From assembly GCA_900545025.1 (NCBI GenBank), contig UQXH01000001.1:1-64000 (forward strand): a DNA stretch of 64,000 nt, read 5' to 3'. The DNA comes from an uncultured Phascolarctobacterium sp. GTDB taxonomy: Bacteria; Bacillota; Negativicutes; Acidaminococcales; Acidaminococcaceae. Made by a program: the position numbers and the translations under genes. Below, one piece after another: positions 26,686 to 34,432 of the stretch (position 1 is its first letter; every line of letters starts with the position of its first letter). A model generated the notes under the pieces. The model saw nothing but the letters and a program-made list of their open reading frames with translations, was not told where the DNA came from and did no database searches.

Positions 26686-27252
26686 ATGAAACTGTTATTG
26701 CATGCCTGCTGCGGTCCCTGTGCCTGTTATCCGACAGAAAAATTGACTGCAGACGGCAAGAAATTCGATATTTTATATTTTAATCCCAATATTCATCCCT
26801 ATAAGGAGTTTAAGCGCCGTCTTAATACACTTAGGGAATTTTGTGAAAAGAAAAAATATAACCTGATTGTAGATAAAAGTTATCCGCTGGAAGAGTGTCT
26901 GCGCGGTATGCTTGATGAACCTGTAGTGCGCTGTGCTTATTGCTATCGCGTACGGATGCGTTATGCAGCCAAGTATGCTAAGGAAAACGGTTATGACGCT
27001 TTCGGTACCACGCTTTTGGTAAGTCCATATCAAAAGCATGAACTGATAAAGCAGATTGCGCAGGAAGCTGCGGCAGAATTTGAGATACCGTTTTATTATG
27101 AAGATTTCCGTGAAGGTTATCAGCGCGGTGTGGATATAAGTCTGGAAATGGAGCTTTACAGACAGCCTTATTGCGGCTGTGTTTTCAGTGAACGCGATCG
27201 TTATGAAAGAGTTAAGAAAAAGAAAAAAGCGGCTGCAGAAGCCGGGGAGTAA
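26686..27252 (+). CDS. queH: epoxyqueuosine reductase QueH
   Basis: 188 residues of the QueH (former DUF208) family, which reduces epoxyqueuosine to queuosine in tRNA, replacing cobalamin-dependent QueG. The cysteine signature is visible: HACCGPC at residues 7-13, the RCAYCYRVRM pair near 85, and PYCGCVFSERDR near the end, which together hold an iron-sulfur cluster and a second metal. GAGAAAGG precedes the ATG. It is in the same run as queA and tgt, the earlier steps of the pathway. Confidence 0.92.
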   Translation: MKLLLHACCGPCACYPTEKLTADGKKFDILYFNPNIHPYKEFKRRLNTLREFCEKKKYNLIVDKSYPLEECLRGMLDEPVVRCAYCYRVRMRYAAKYAKENGYDAFGTTLLVSPYQKHELIKQIAQEAAAEFEIPFYYEDFREGYQRGVDISLEMELYRQPYCGCVFSERDRYERVKKKKKAAAEAGE

Positions 27253-27256
27253 ATAA

Positions 27257-28549
27257 ATGCTGCAAAGAATTATTGTCATATGTTTAGCAGTAGTGCTGTA
27301 TGCCGGTATCAGTCTGCCTGCATCTGCGGCTGATATCAGGGCTGCAGTGGTAAGTGGGCAGTATACTGCAGAGATAAGCTGTGATAATGATTTTATGGTA
27401 GTAGATACCGTTACAGGTGAATCTACTGCTATGGCGAAGGGTAAATATTTTCTCAGTGTCAATAATGGCGTTTTGAAATTAAATGACAAGCTTTTTGCTC
27501 ATCCTATCCGTTTTACTGTCGGAGCAGAAGGCGCTATACCCCAGATAAATAAGAAAAGCTATGACGGCTCATTGCAGGCAAGAGTAAAAGACGGCAAAAT
27601 CTTGATTACTAATGAACTTGATTTAGAAGATTATTTATGCAGTGTAGTAGCTTCTAAAACCATGGTAATCTGGCCGGATGAAGCAATTAAGGCTCAGATT
27701 GTAGCAGCGCGCAGTTACGCAGCTTATATGATGCGGCAAAACAGTGCGGAAGCATATGATATAAACGCGACTGATGAAGAGCTGCCTTATGCAGGCAATA
27801 CGGTGAAAAAAGCTTCAATAAGCAGCCTGGTGAGAGCTACGGCTGGTCAAGTCTTGACTGATAATACTGGTAACATCATTAAAGCTGTGACTACTGCCGG
27901 CAGCGGCGGTAAGACTGAGTCAGCTTTGGGAGCTTGGGGATATGATGTCAGCTATTTGCAGTCGGTAGAGGATTACGACCAAGATTGCCCTGATTATAAA
28001 TGGGAATATAAAATCAGTCCGATATTGCTGCAAACATTGCTGGAGCAAGCCGGACATGGCGTGGGTAAGCTGGTGAGCATACGGCTGTCGCCGCTGCAAA
28101 GCAGAGGGCACGACAGGACGGATACAGGACGCGTCAGAAATATTGTTATTTCAGGTGAAAGCGGGACTGTCAGTCTTAGCGGTCAGGAACTGATGAAGCT
28201 GTTGTCATTGAACAGTAATTATTTTGACTTGATAATTACTACGCCGCTGCCGGATAATTTGGAAGTGCCTATCGAAAATTATTTTGGCATGGAAATAGGC
28301 AGGAAGGATATTAAAATCCATATAGATGATAAGGAAGAAACTGTCTGGAAGAATGTGTACAGCAGTTATCACCTGTTTAGCGGCGGTAAGGATGAAAAGG
28401 TTGTCTTTTATGGCTTTGGTAAAGGCAGCGGAGTAGGCTTAAGCATTTGGGGCGCCAAAGGTATGGCTGACCGTAGCCCTGCTAATAATTATGTGAAGAT
28501 CCTGAAGCATTACTATCAGGGTACAAGCCTTAAAAATATTATGAAATGA
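27257..28549 (+). CDS. SpoIID/LytB-domain protein with altered catalytic residues
   Basis: 430 residues with a signal peptide (IIVICLAVVLYAGISLPASA). The SpoIID fold is recognisable by LDLEDYLCSVV, then EAIKAQIVAARSYAAYMM, and the C-terminal WGAKGMAD...ILKHYYQGTSL. SpoIID is a lytic transglycosylase in spore formers and in this family usually reads VVxxEMP; here the catalytic Glu is Lys134 (VVASKTM, codon AAA). The usual GHGVGMSQWGA reads GSGVGLSIWGA (Ser391 for His). Murein cleavage is therefore doubtful; glycan binding may persist. It lies between queH and queA with four- and 13-base gaps, so it is co-transcribed. Confidence 0.8.
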   Translation: MLQRIIVICLAVVLYAGISLPASAADIRAAVVSGQYTAEISCDNDFMVVDTVTGESTAMAKGKYFLSVNNGVLKLNDKLFAHPIRFTVGAEGAIPQINKKSYDGSLQARVKDGKILITNELDLEDYLCSVVASKTMVIWPDEAIKAQIVAARSYAAYMMRQNSAEAYDINATDEELPYAGNTVKKASISSLVRATAGQVLTDNTGNIIKAVTTAGSGGKTESALGAWGYDVSYLQSVEDYDQDCPDYKWEYKISPILLQTLLEQAGHGVGKLVSIRLSPLQSRGHDRTDTGRVRNIVISGESGTVSLSGQELMKLLSLNSNYFDLIITTPLPDNLEVPIENYFGMEIGRKDIKIHIDDKEETVWKNVYSSYHLFSGGKDEKVVFYGFGKGSGVGLSIWGAKGMADRSPANNYVKILKHYYQGTSLKNIMK

Positions 28550-28562
28550 AAGAAGCTGGAGA

Positions 28563-29591
28563 ATGTTAGTTAAAGATTTTGATTATGAATTACCGCAGGA
28601 GTTGATTGCCCAGCATCCTATGGAGCCAAGGGATCATTCCAGATTGCTGGTTGTGGATAAAAATACCGGCGAAATCGAGCATAAGCATTTTTATGACTTA
28701 ACAGATTATCTCAGACCGGGAGATTTGCTGGTGTTTAATGATACCCGTGTTATCCCTGCCCGGCTGCACGGCATTAAAGAAACAGGTGCCCATGTAGAAG
28801 TTTTTCTGCTGACACGCAAAGACGCTACTGATTGGGAAGTGCTTGTGCGTCCCGGAAAGAAGCTGCAGGTTGGCGCTAAGATTATTTTCAGTGATGAATT
28901 GTCCTGTGAAGTAATTGCGCATACTGATTTCGGTGGCAGAGTAGTCAGATTTAAATATGACGGTATCTTTGAAGAGATTTTGGACAGATTAGGTGAGACA
29001 CCGCTGCCGCCGTATATTACCGCACCGCTGGAAGACAAGGAGCGTTATCAGACTGTTTATTCCAGAGAACGCGGCAGTGCTGCAGCACCGACGGCTGGGC
29101 TGCATTTTACTAAAGAACTGCTGGATAAAATCAAGGCAAAAGGCTGTGAAGAAATCTTTGTTACACTGCATGTAGGATTAGGTACCTTCCGTCCCGTCAG
29201 TGCTGAAAATATAGAAGACCATCAGATGCACAAGGAGTTTTATACAGTTTCTCAGGAGGCCGCAGATGCAATCAATAAAGCAAAGGCAGAAGGCAGAAGG
29301 ATTATTGCTGTCGGTACTACGGCTGTCCGTACTTTGGAGGCTGCAGGGGCCGACGGCGTTATGAAAGCAGGAGGCAACTGGACGAATATCTTTATTTTCC
29401 CCGGCTATAAATTCCGTTTCGTAGATGCTTTGGTAACAAATTTCCATTTGCCGCAAAGTACGCTGTTGATGCTTGTTTCAGCTTTGTCCAGTCGTGAAAT
29501 CATGCTGGCTACTTATGCTGTGGCAGTTAAAGAGCAGTACAGATTCTTCTCTTTCGGCGATGCCATGTTTATAGTAGACAGACACAAGTAA
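28563..29591 (+). CDS. queA: S-adenosylmethionine:tRNA ribosyltransferase-isomerase QueA
   Basis: 342 residues. QueA transfers the ribosyl part of S-adenosylmethionine to preQ1 in tRNA, giving epoxyqueuosine. Typical segments are DFDYELPQELIAQHPMEPRDHSRL, FNDTRVIPARLHG, SAAAPTAGLHFT and VGTTAVRTLE. GAAGCTGGAG precedes the ATG. tgt follows ten bases later and acts one step before QueA in the pathway. Confidence 0.96.
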   Translation: MLVKDFDYELPQELIAQHPMEPRDHSRLLVVDKNTGEIEHKHFYDLTDYLRPGDLLVFNDTRVIPARLHGIKETGAHVEVFLLTRKDATDWEVLVRPGKKLQVGAKIIFSDELSCEVIAHTDFGGRVVRFKYDGIFEEILDRLGETPLPPYITAPLEDKERYQTVYSRERGSAAAPTAGLHFTKELLDKIKAKGCEEIFVTLHVGLGTFRPVSAENIEDHQMHKEFYTVSQEAADAINKAKAEGRRIIAVGTTAVRTLEAAGADGVMKAGGNWTNIFIFPGYKFRFVDALVTNFHLPQSTLLMLVSALSSREIMLATYAVAVKEQYRFFSFGDAMFIVDRHK

Positions 29592-29601
29592 AGGAGATTT
29601 T

Positions 29602-30714
29602 ATGCACGCAGTAAGATATGAACTGATAAAAGAATGCAGCCGCAGCGGTGCCAGGCTTGGCAGGCTGCATACGCCTCACGGCACTTTTGAAACACCTATG
29701 TTTATGCCTGTGGGTACTCAGGCGACGGTAAAAACATTGTCGCCGGAAGAGTTATATGATATGGGCAGTCAGGTAATCCTGTCCAATACTTATCATCTGT
29801 TTTTGCGTCCGGGCCATGAGCTGGTAAAAAAAGCTGGTGGTCTGCATAAATTTATGAATTACAAGCGCGGCATGCTTACAGACAGCGGCGGCTTCCAGGT
29901 ATTCAGCCTGGGTGCAATGCGCAAGATAACTGAAGAAGGAGTTATGTTCCGTTCACATATTGACGGGAGCAAGAAATTTCTCTCTCCGGAAATAGCTACC
30001 AACGTGCAGGAAGCATTGGGTGCAGATATTGCTATGGCTTTTGATGAGTGTATTCCTTATCCTGCTGATTTTGATTATGCTAAGAAGTCTACAGAGCGTA
30101 CTACCCGTTGGGCTAAACGCTGCCTTGCTGCCCATACACGTGAGGATCAATCCTTGTTCGGTATTGTGCAGGGAGGCATGTATCCTGAACTGCGCAAAAT
30201 GAGTGTACAGCAGCTGACTGAGCTTGACTTTGCCGGTTATGGTATTGGCGGCCTCAGTGTTGGTGAGCCTAAACCGTTAATGTATGATATTTTGGGCCAT
30301 ACTACAGAGGATATGCCGAAGGATAAAGCCCGTTATCTGATGGGTGTAGGTACGGCTGACTGCATAGTTGAAGCGGTAAATCTTGGCGTTGATATGTTTG
30401 ACTGCGTATTTCCTACCCGCGTAGCACGCAATGGTACGGCAATGACTTCTTATGGTCGCTTGGTAGTGCGTAATGCCTGCTATGCAGAAGATTTTTCACC
30501 TATAGAGGAAGGCTGCGGCTGTTATACCTGCCGTAATTTCAGCAGGGCATATATCCGCCATCTGTTTAAGGCAGAAGAAATCTTTGCGCTGAGGCTTCTC
30601 ACTATTCACAATCTGTATTTCCTGCTGAACTTTACTAAACAAATCAGACAGGCTATTGCAGAAGACAGATTCCCGGAATTCAGGGAAAGATTTTTGCAAA
30701 ACTATCAAGGTTAA
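29602..30714 (+). CDS. tgt: queuine/preQ1 tRNA-guanine transglycosylase
   Basis: 370 residues. Tgt exchanges guanine at the wobble position of GUN-anticodon tRNAs for preQ1. The catalytic Asp regions are clear: LTDSGGFQVFSLG near 93 and DCVFPTRVARNG near 265, with the specificity loop FDECIPYPAD. The zinc site is CGCYTCRNFSRAY with a later His. AAAGGAG precedes the ATG. The order tgt then yajC then secDF is common in bacteria. Confidence 0.97.
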   Translation: MHAVRYELIKECSRSGARLGRLHTPHGTFETPMFMPVGTQATVKTLSPEELYDMGSQVILSNTYHLFLRPGHELVKKAGGLHKFMNYKRGMLTDSGGFQVFSLGAMRKITEEGVMFRSHIDGSKKFLSPEIATNVQEALGADIAMAFDECIPYPADFDYAKKSTERTTRWAKRCLAAHTREDQSLFGIVQGGMYPELRKMSVQQLTELDFAGYGIGGLSVGEPKPLMYDILGHTTEDMPKDKARYLMGVGTADCIVEAVNLGVDMFDCVFPTRVARNGTAMTSYGRLVVRNACYAEDFSPIEEGCGCYTCRNFSRAYIRHLFKAEEIFALRLLTIHNLYFLLNFTKQIRQAIAEDRFPEFRERFLQNYQG

Positions 30715-30786
30715 ACAGGTATTTTTCAGTATTTGTAGAATATAATCAAAGTTAGACTCAATATTTGTAAATGTGGAGGTGTAATA

Positions 30787-31086
30787 ATGGCAGGTGGAGA
30801 TATGATGGCAATGATTAACGCTATATGGCCGTTTATACTGATGGGTGGCATTTTCTATTTTATGTTGTGGCGTCCGCAGAAAAAAGAACAGCAAAAGCGT
30901 CAGAATATGCTGGAGTCTTTGAAAAAAGGTGACAAAATCATTACTATCGGCGGTATGTATGGTACTATTACCAATATATCTGAAAAGAAAGTAACTGTGG
31001 AAGTTGCTGAAAACGTAGAAATTAACTTTGTACGTTCTGCTATCAGTGGCTTTCAAGATCCGTCTAAAAATACAGGAGATAAATAA
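30787..31086 (+). CDS. yajC: preprotein translocase subunit YajC
   Basis: 99 residues with one N-terminal membrane segment (INAIWPFILMGGIFYFMLW) followed by RPQKKEQQKRQNMLESLKKGDKIITIGGMYGTI, the YajC signature. It associates with SecDF and YidC in the inner membrane. GTGGAGGTG precedes the ATG. A TATAAT (30741-30746) lies 40 bases upstream but has no convincing -35 box, so a local promoter is possible. Confidence 0.93.
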   Translation: MAGGDMMAMINAIWPFILMGGIFYFMLWRPQKKEQQKRQNMLESLKKGDKIITIGGMYGTITNISEKKVTVEVAENVEINFVRSAISGFQDPSKNTGDK

Positions 31087-31089
31087 TTC

Positions 31090-31656
31090 ATGAATAAAAT
31101 TGAGCTGCGCAAACAATTAAAAAAGCTGCGTAGCAGTCTGTCACCAGAGTATATCAGCCGCTGCAGTAATCGCATTGCTGATTATATTCTGCAGAGTGAA
31201 GCGTATCAGCGCGCTGAGAGTATAATGGGTTATCTTGCTTTCGGCAACGAGATTTCTGTGGATTATATATTAAGTCAGGCATTGGCAGATAACAAAAAAG
31301 TCTACGTGCCGCTGGTGCTTTCTGCTACAGAGATGCAGGCGGCGCGTATTGAGTCAATGCAGGACTTTACCTTTGACAGGTACGGTATCAGGTCTGTGGC
31401 AGAGCCGGCGGAAAGCATTGCGCCAGAGCTGCTGGACTTGATACTGGTGCCTGCTGTGGCTTTTGACAGACAGGGAAACCGTATGGGGATGGGAGCAGGC
31501 TATTATGACAGATTTCTTGCTCACGTACCAAGAAAAAACACCTGCGGGATTACCTGTACTGCGCTTTTACAGGAAATGCTGCCATATGATGTTAATGATG
31601 TGCCTGTTGCCGCTTTGGTTGATGAAAACGGCATCAGGCGTATTATTAACGATTAA
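31090..31656 (+). CDS. 5-formyltetrahydrofolate cyclo-ligase
   Basis: 188 residues. Converts 5-formyl-THF to 5,10-methenyl-THF with ATP, returning stored folate to the one-carbon pool. The family motifs are the N-terminal KIELRKQLKKLRSSLS, YLAFGNEISVDYIL, DLILVPAVAFDRQGNRMGMGAGYYDRFL with the nucleotide-binding glycine loop, and CTALLQEMLP. It starts three bases after yajC and sits between yajC and secD, which is an unusual insertion into that export cluster. Confidence 0.93.
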   Translation: MNKIELRKQLKKLRSSLSPEYISRCSNRIADYILQSEAYQRAESIMGYLAFGNEISVDYILSQALADNKKVYVPLVLSATEMQAARIESMQDFTFDRYGIRSVAEPAESIAPELLDLILVPAVAFDRQGNRMGMGAGYYDRFLAHVPRKNTCGITCTALLQEMLPYDVNDVPVAALVDENGIRRIIND

Positions 31657-31677
31657 ATAATTTAAGGGGGAATAATT

Positions 31678-32922
31678 TTGCGATGGAATGAATTAGGAAA
31701 GTTTCTGATTATTGCGTTGGCAATTATCGGGGGCTTCTGCGTTTATATCTCGCCGTTAACCAATTCTATTAAACAAGGTCTTGACCTGCAGGGTGGTACT
31801 CACGTCGTGCTGCAGGCAGTAGATACACCAGAACTCAAGGTGGACGATGATGCCGTAAACCGCAGCGTCAAGATTATTGAACGCCGTGTTAACGAGCTGG
31901 GTCTTACCGAGCCTGTTATTCAAAGACAGGGCAAGGACCGTATCATAGTCGAACTGCCCGGAGTTAAAGATCCTGAAAAGGCTATTGCCATGCTGGGTCG
32001 TACTGCTATGCTGCAGTTTAAGGATCAGGACGGAAATGTTGTTTTAACTGGCAAAGATTTGAAAGATGCCAAAGCTCAAATCAGCAATGGTAATCAGGCT
32101 GTTGTAGGTTTGGAGTTTAATGACGAAGGCGGTAAGAAATTTGCCGATTTGACTGCCAGAAATATCGGCAGACAGATTGCTATCGTATTGGATGGCGATG
32201 TGCTTACGGCGCCTGTGGTACAGGAGGCTATTACCGGCGGACGTGCTCAGATTTCCGGCTCCCGTACTATGGAAGAAGCTGAAAGACTGGCTATCCTGCT
32301 GCGCAGCGGTTCTCTGCCCGTAAAGATAGAAGTTATGGAAAACAGGACGGTTGGTCCTACTTTAGGCCAAGACTCTAAAGAAAAGAGTATCAAGGCTTTC
32401 AGTATCGGTATTATCGGCGTCTTTGTATTTATGCTGGTTTTCTACAGACTTTCCGGCCTTGTTGCCGATGTTGCCTTACTGTTATACGTAATGCTGCTGC
32501 TGCTGGCAATGCGTTATCTTAATGCTACTCTGACCTTGCCTGGTATTGCGGGTATCATCTTGTCGATAGGTATGGCGGTTGATGCCAATGTATTGATTTT
32601 TGAAAGATTCAAGGAAGAGCTGCGGCGCGGCAAGACTTTGCGCAGTGCTATGGATGCAGGCTTTGGCAGAGCCCTGGTAACCATTTTTGACTCCAATATC
32701 ACTACGCTGATGGCTGCGGCTGTATTGTTCTATCTGGGTACCGGCCCGGTTAAAGGCTTTGCTGTTACGCTGGCTTTAGGCGTAGTGCTGAGTATGTTTA
32801 CTGCGGTGACGGTAACTAAGTTTATGCTGCGCTTCCTTATTTACAGTAATCTTACAAGCAATCCGGCCTTCTTTGGTGTCGGTGCAGGTAAGCCTGCAGA
32901 TACTGAGGAGGTGAAAAAATAA
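31678..32922 (+). CDS. secD: protein translocase subunit SecD
   Basis: 414 residues. SecD uses the proton gradient to help exported proteins leave the Sec channel. It has one N-terminal membrane segment, the QGLDLQGGTHVVLQA signature, a periplasmic P1-type region (shorter than in E. coli, as usual for Firmicutes) and five C-terminal membrane segments with GIAGIILSIGMAVDANVLIFERFKEELRRGK. Translation starts at TTG with AAGGGGG seven bases upstream. It overlaps secF by one base. Confidence 0.96.
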   Translation: MRWNELGKFLIIALAIIGGFCVYISPLTNSIKQGLDLQGGTHVVLQAVDTPELKVDDDAVNRSVKIIERRVNELGLTEPVIQRQGKDRIIVELPGVKDPEKAIAMLGRTAMLQFKDQDGNVVLTGKDLKDAKAQISNGNQAVVGLEFNDEGGKKFADLTARNIGRQIAIVLDGDVLTAPVVQEAITGGRAQISGSRTMEEAERLAILLRSGSLPVKIEVMENRTVGPTLGQDSKEKSIKAFSIGIIGVFVFMLVFYRLSGLVADVALLLYVMLLLLAMRYLNATLTLPGIAGIILSIGMAVDANVLIFERFKEELRRGKTLRSAMDAGFGRALVTIFDSNITTLMAAAVLFYLGTGPVKGFAVTLALGVVLSMFTAVTVTKFMLRFLIYSNLTSNPAFFGVGAGKPADTEEVKK

Positions 32923-33797
32923 TGTTTTCTATCGTAAAGAATTATAAAATCTTCTTTTCCATAACCATTATTTTTCTGATTATAGGTATCGGCTCTATGC
33001 TGGTGCGCGGTTTTAATCTGGGTATTGATTTTACCGGCGGCAGCATTATGGACTTGTCCTTTAATAAACCTGTTACGGTTGCAGAGGTGCGCGATGTTTT
33101 AAAAGAGCATGACCTCGGCAACAGCATTATCCAGTTGGAAAGTAATGACGGAGCTCAAAGTGCTCAGGGAGTGCTGATTAGAACTGTTGTTATTGACGAC
33201 AGCGTACGTCGTGCTGTAATGGATGATTTGAAGAGCAAGCTGGGTGATTTCCAGATTCAGCGTGTAGAACAGGTTGGCGCAACCATTGGCGGTGAGTTGA
33301 TTCAGCAGGCTGTTATGGCCATCGTACTTTCCTGGGTACTGATGATTGGCTATATTACCATGCGTTTTGAATTTAAATTTGCGGTAGCGGCTATTATTGC
33401 GCTGATTATTGACGTGCTTGTTACTCTCAGTTATTTCTCACTTTTCCATATGGAGATGGATTCTTCCTTTGTTGCAGCGCTTTTGACGGTAGTAGGTTAT
33501 TCCATCAACGGTACGATTGTTATTTTCGACCGTATCCGTGAAAATCTTAAAATCCATCGTCGCAGCGAAAGTCTCAGCGATATGATTGATAACAGTATCT
33601 GGCAGACAATGACGCGTACCTGCTATACGGTCGGTACCTCTCTGTTTGCTGTTGTTGCCATCTTTTTGTGGGGCGGCGAAACCATCCGTAACTTCTCTTT
33701 TGCAATGCTGGTTGGTTTTGGCAGCGGCGCTTATACTTCTATTTTCCTGGCAGGCCCGTTATGGCTTTTCTTACGCGGTAAAAAAGCTGGAGAATAA
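32922..33797 (+). CDS. secF: protein translocase subunit SecF
   Basis: 291 residues. Partner of SecD. The signature FNLGIDFTGGSIMDLSF lies near residue 35, followed by membrane segments containing VVGYSINGTIVIFDRIRENLK. The ATG overlaps the secD stop (TAATG) and GAGGTG lies upstream, so the two are translationally coupled. Ends the operon; a terminator follows. Confidence 0.96.
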   Translation: MFSIVKNYKIFFSITIIFLIIGIGSMLVRGFNLGIDFTGGSIMDLSFNKPVTVAEVRDVLKEHDLGNSIIQLESNDGAQSAQGVLIRTVVIDDSVRRAVMDDLKSKLGDFQIQRVEQVGATIGGELIQQAVMAIVLSWVLMIGYITMRFEFKFAVAAIIALIIDVLVTLSYFSLFHMEMDSSFVAALLTVVGYSINGTIVIFDRIRENLKIHRRSESLSDMIDNSIWQTMTRTCYTVGTSLFAVVAIFLWGGETIRNFSFAMLVGFGSGAYTSIFLAGPLWLFLRGKKAGE

Positions 33798-33816
33798 ATC
33801 AACACAAGTTATACAA

Positions 33817-33847
33817 AACAAGTCGGTTTTTACCGGCTTGTTTTTTT
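33817..33847 (+). terminator. terminator after secF
   Basis: Stem AACAAGTCGGT / ACCGGCTTGTT (one G-T pair) with a TTTT loop, then seven T. Confidence 0.88.
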
Positions 33848-33879
33848 ATGGAAAACAGGCAGTAATTTGTGAAGAAATA

Positions 33880-33908
33880 ATGACATTGCTTTTAAAATCT
33901 GATAAAAT
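33880..33908 (+). promoter_or_regulatory. probable promoter of tctBA
   Basis: ATGACA (33880-33885), 17-base spacer, TAAAAT (33903-33908), about 40 bases before tctB. Confidence 0.55.
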
Positions 33909-33949
33909 AATACTGTTTATTTTAATTATTTGGTACTGGAGTTATTTCA

Positions 33950-34420
33950 ATGAAGAATATGGCGATATGCAATTATATTATCAGTGTGTTGGGCCTTTTA
34001 ATTGGCGGCAGCATCATGAATGCAGCCAGCGAGTTTCCTTTAGGATTTACAGTGAACGGACCGGGACCGGGTTTTTGGCCTTTCAGTCTTGGCGTTGCAT
34101 TAGCGATAGCAGCTTTAATCCTGTTTGTTTATACTTTCTGGCATAAGGAAGATTTATCACAGACACGTGTGGCATTGATGCTGCCTGCCAATAAACGTGT
34201 ATATCTGATGATGGCGGTTGTTGCAGTATATTGCCTGCTGATTAATCTTTTAGGGTTTTATCCGGCATCTGCTGTTTTGATACCGGTTGTAATGTATTTA
34301 ATGGATTACCATAACAAGAAAGTAATGGTTATTACGACGATCTGTACGATTATCTTTATTTATCTTGTCTTTGGTGAATTGCTGCATACCAAGATGCCGC
34401 AGTCGATATTTTTGGAATAG
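33950..34420 (+). CDS. tctB: tripartite tricarboxylate transporter small membrane subunit TctB
   Basis: 156 residues with four predicted membrane segments and the TctB-typical PGPGFWPFSLGVALA near the N-terminus. TctB and TctA form the secondary-transport membrane part that receives a carboxylate from the periplasmic binding protein TctC. GGAG lies eight bases before the ATG. tctA follows after 12 bases. No tctC is adjacent; one is found at 61892-62860. Confidence 0.87.
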   Translation: MKNMAICNYIISVLGLLIGGSIMNAASEFPLGFTVNGPGPGFWPFSLGVALAIAALILFVYTFWHKEDLSQTRVALMLPANKRVYLMMAVVAVYCLLINLLGFYPASAVLIPVVMYLMDYHNKKVMVITTICTIIFIYLVFGELLHTKMPQSIFLE

Positions 34421-34432
34421 GAGGTCAGAATA

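Noticed and set aside
33646..34146. A 166-codon forward frame across the secF end and tctB start
   Set aside because: It crosses the secF terminator and overlaps both genes in another frame; no domain seen.
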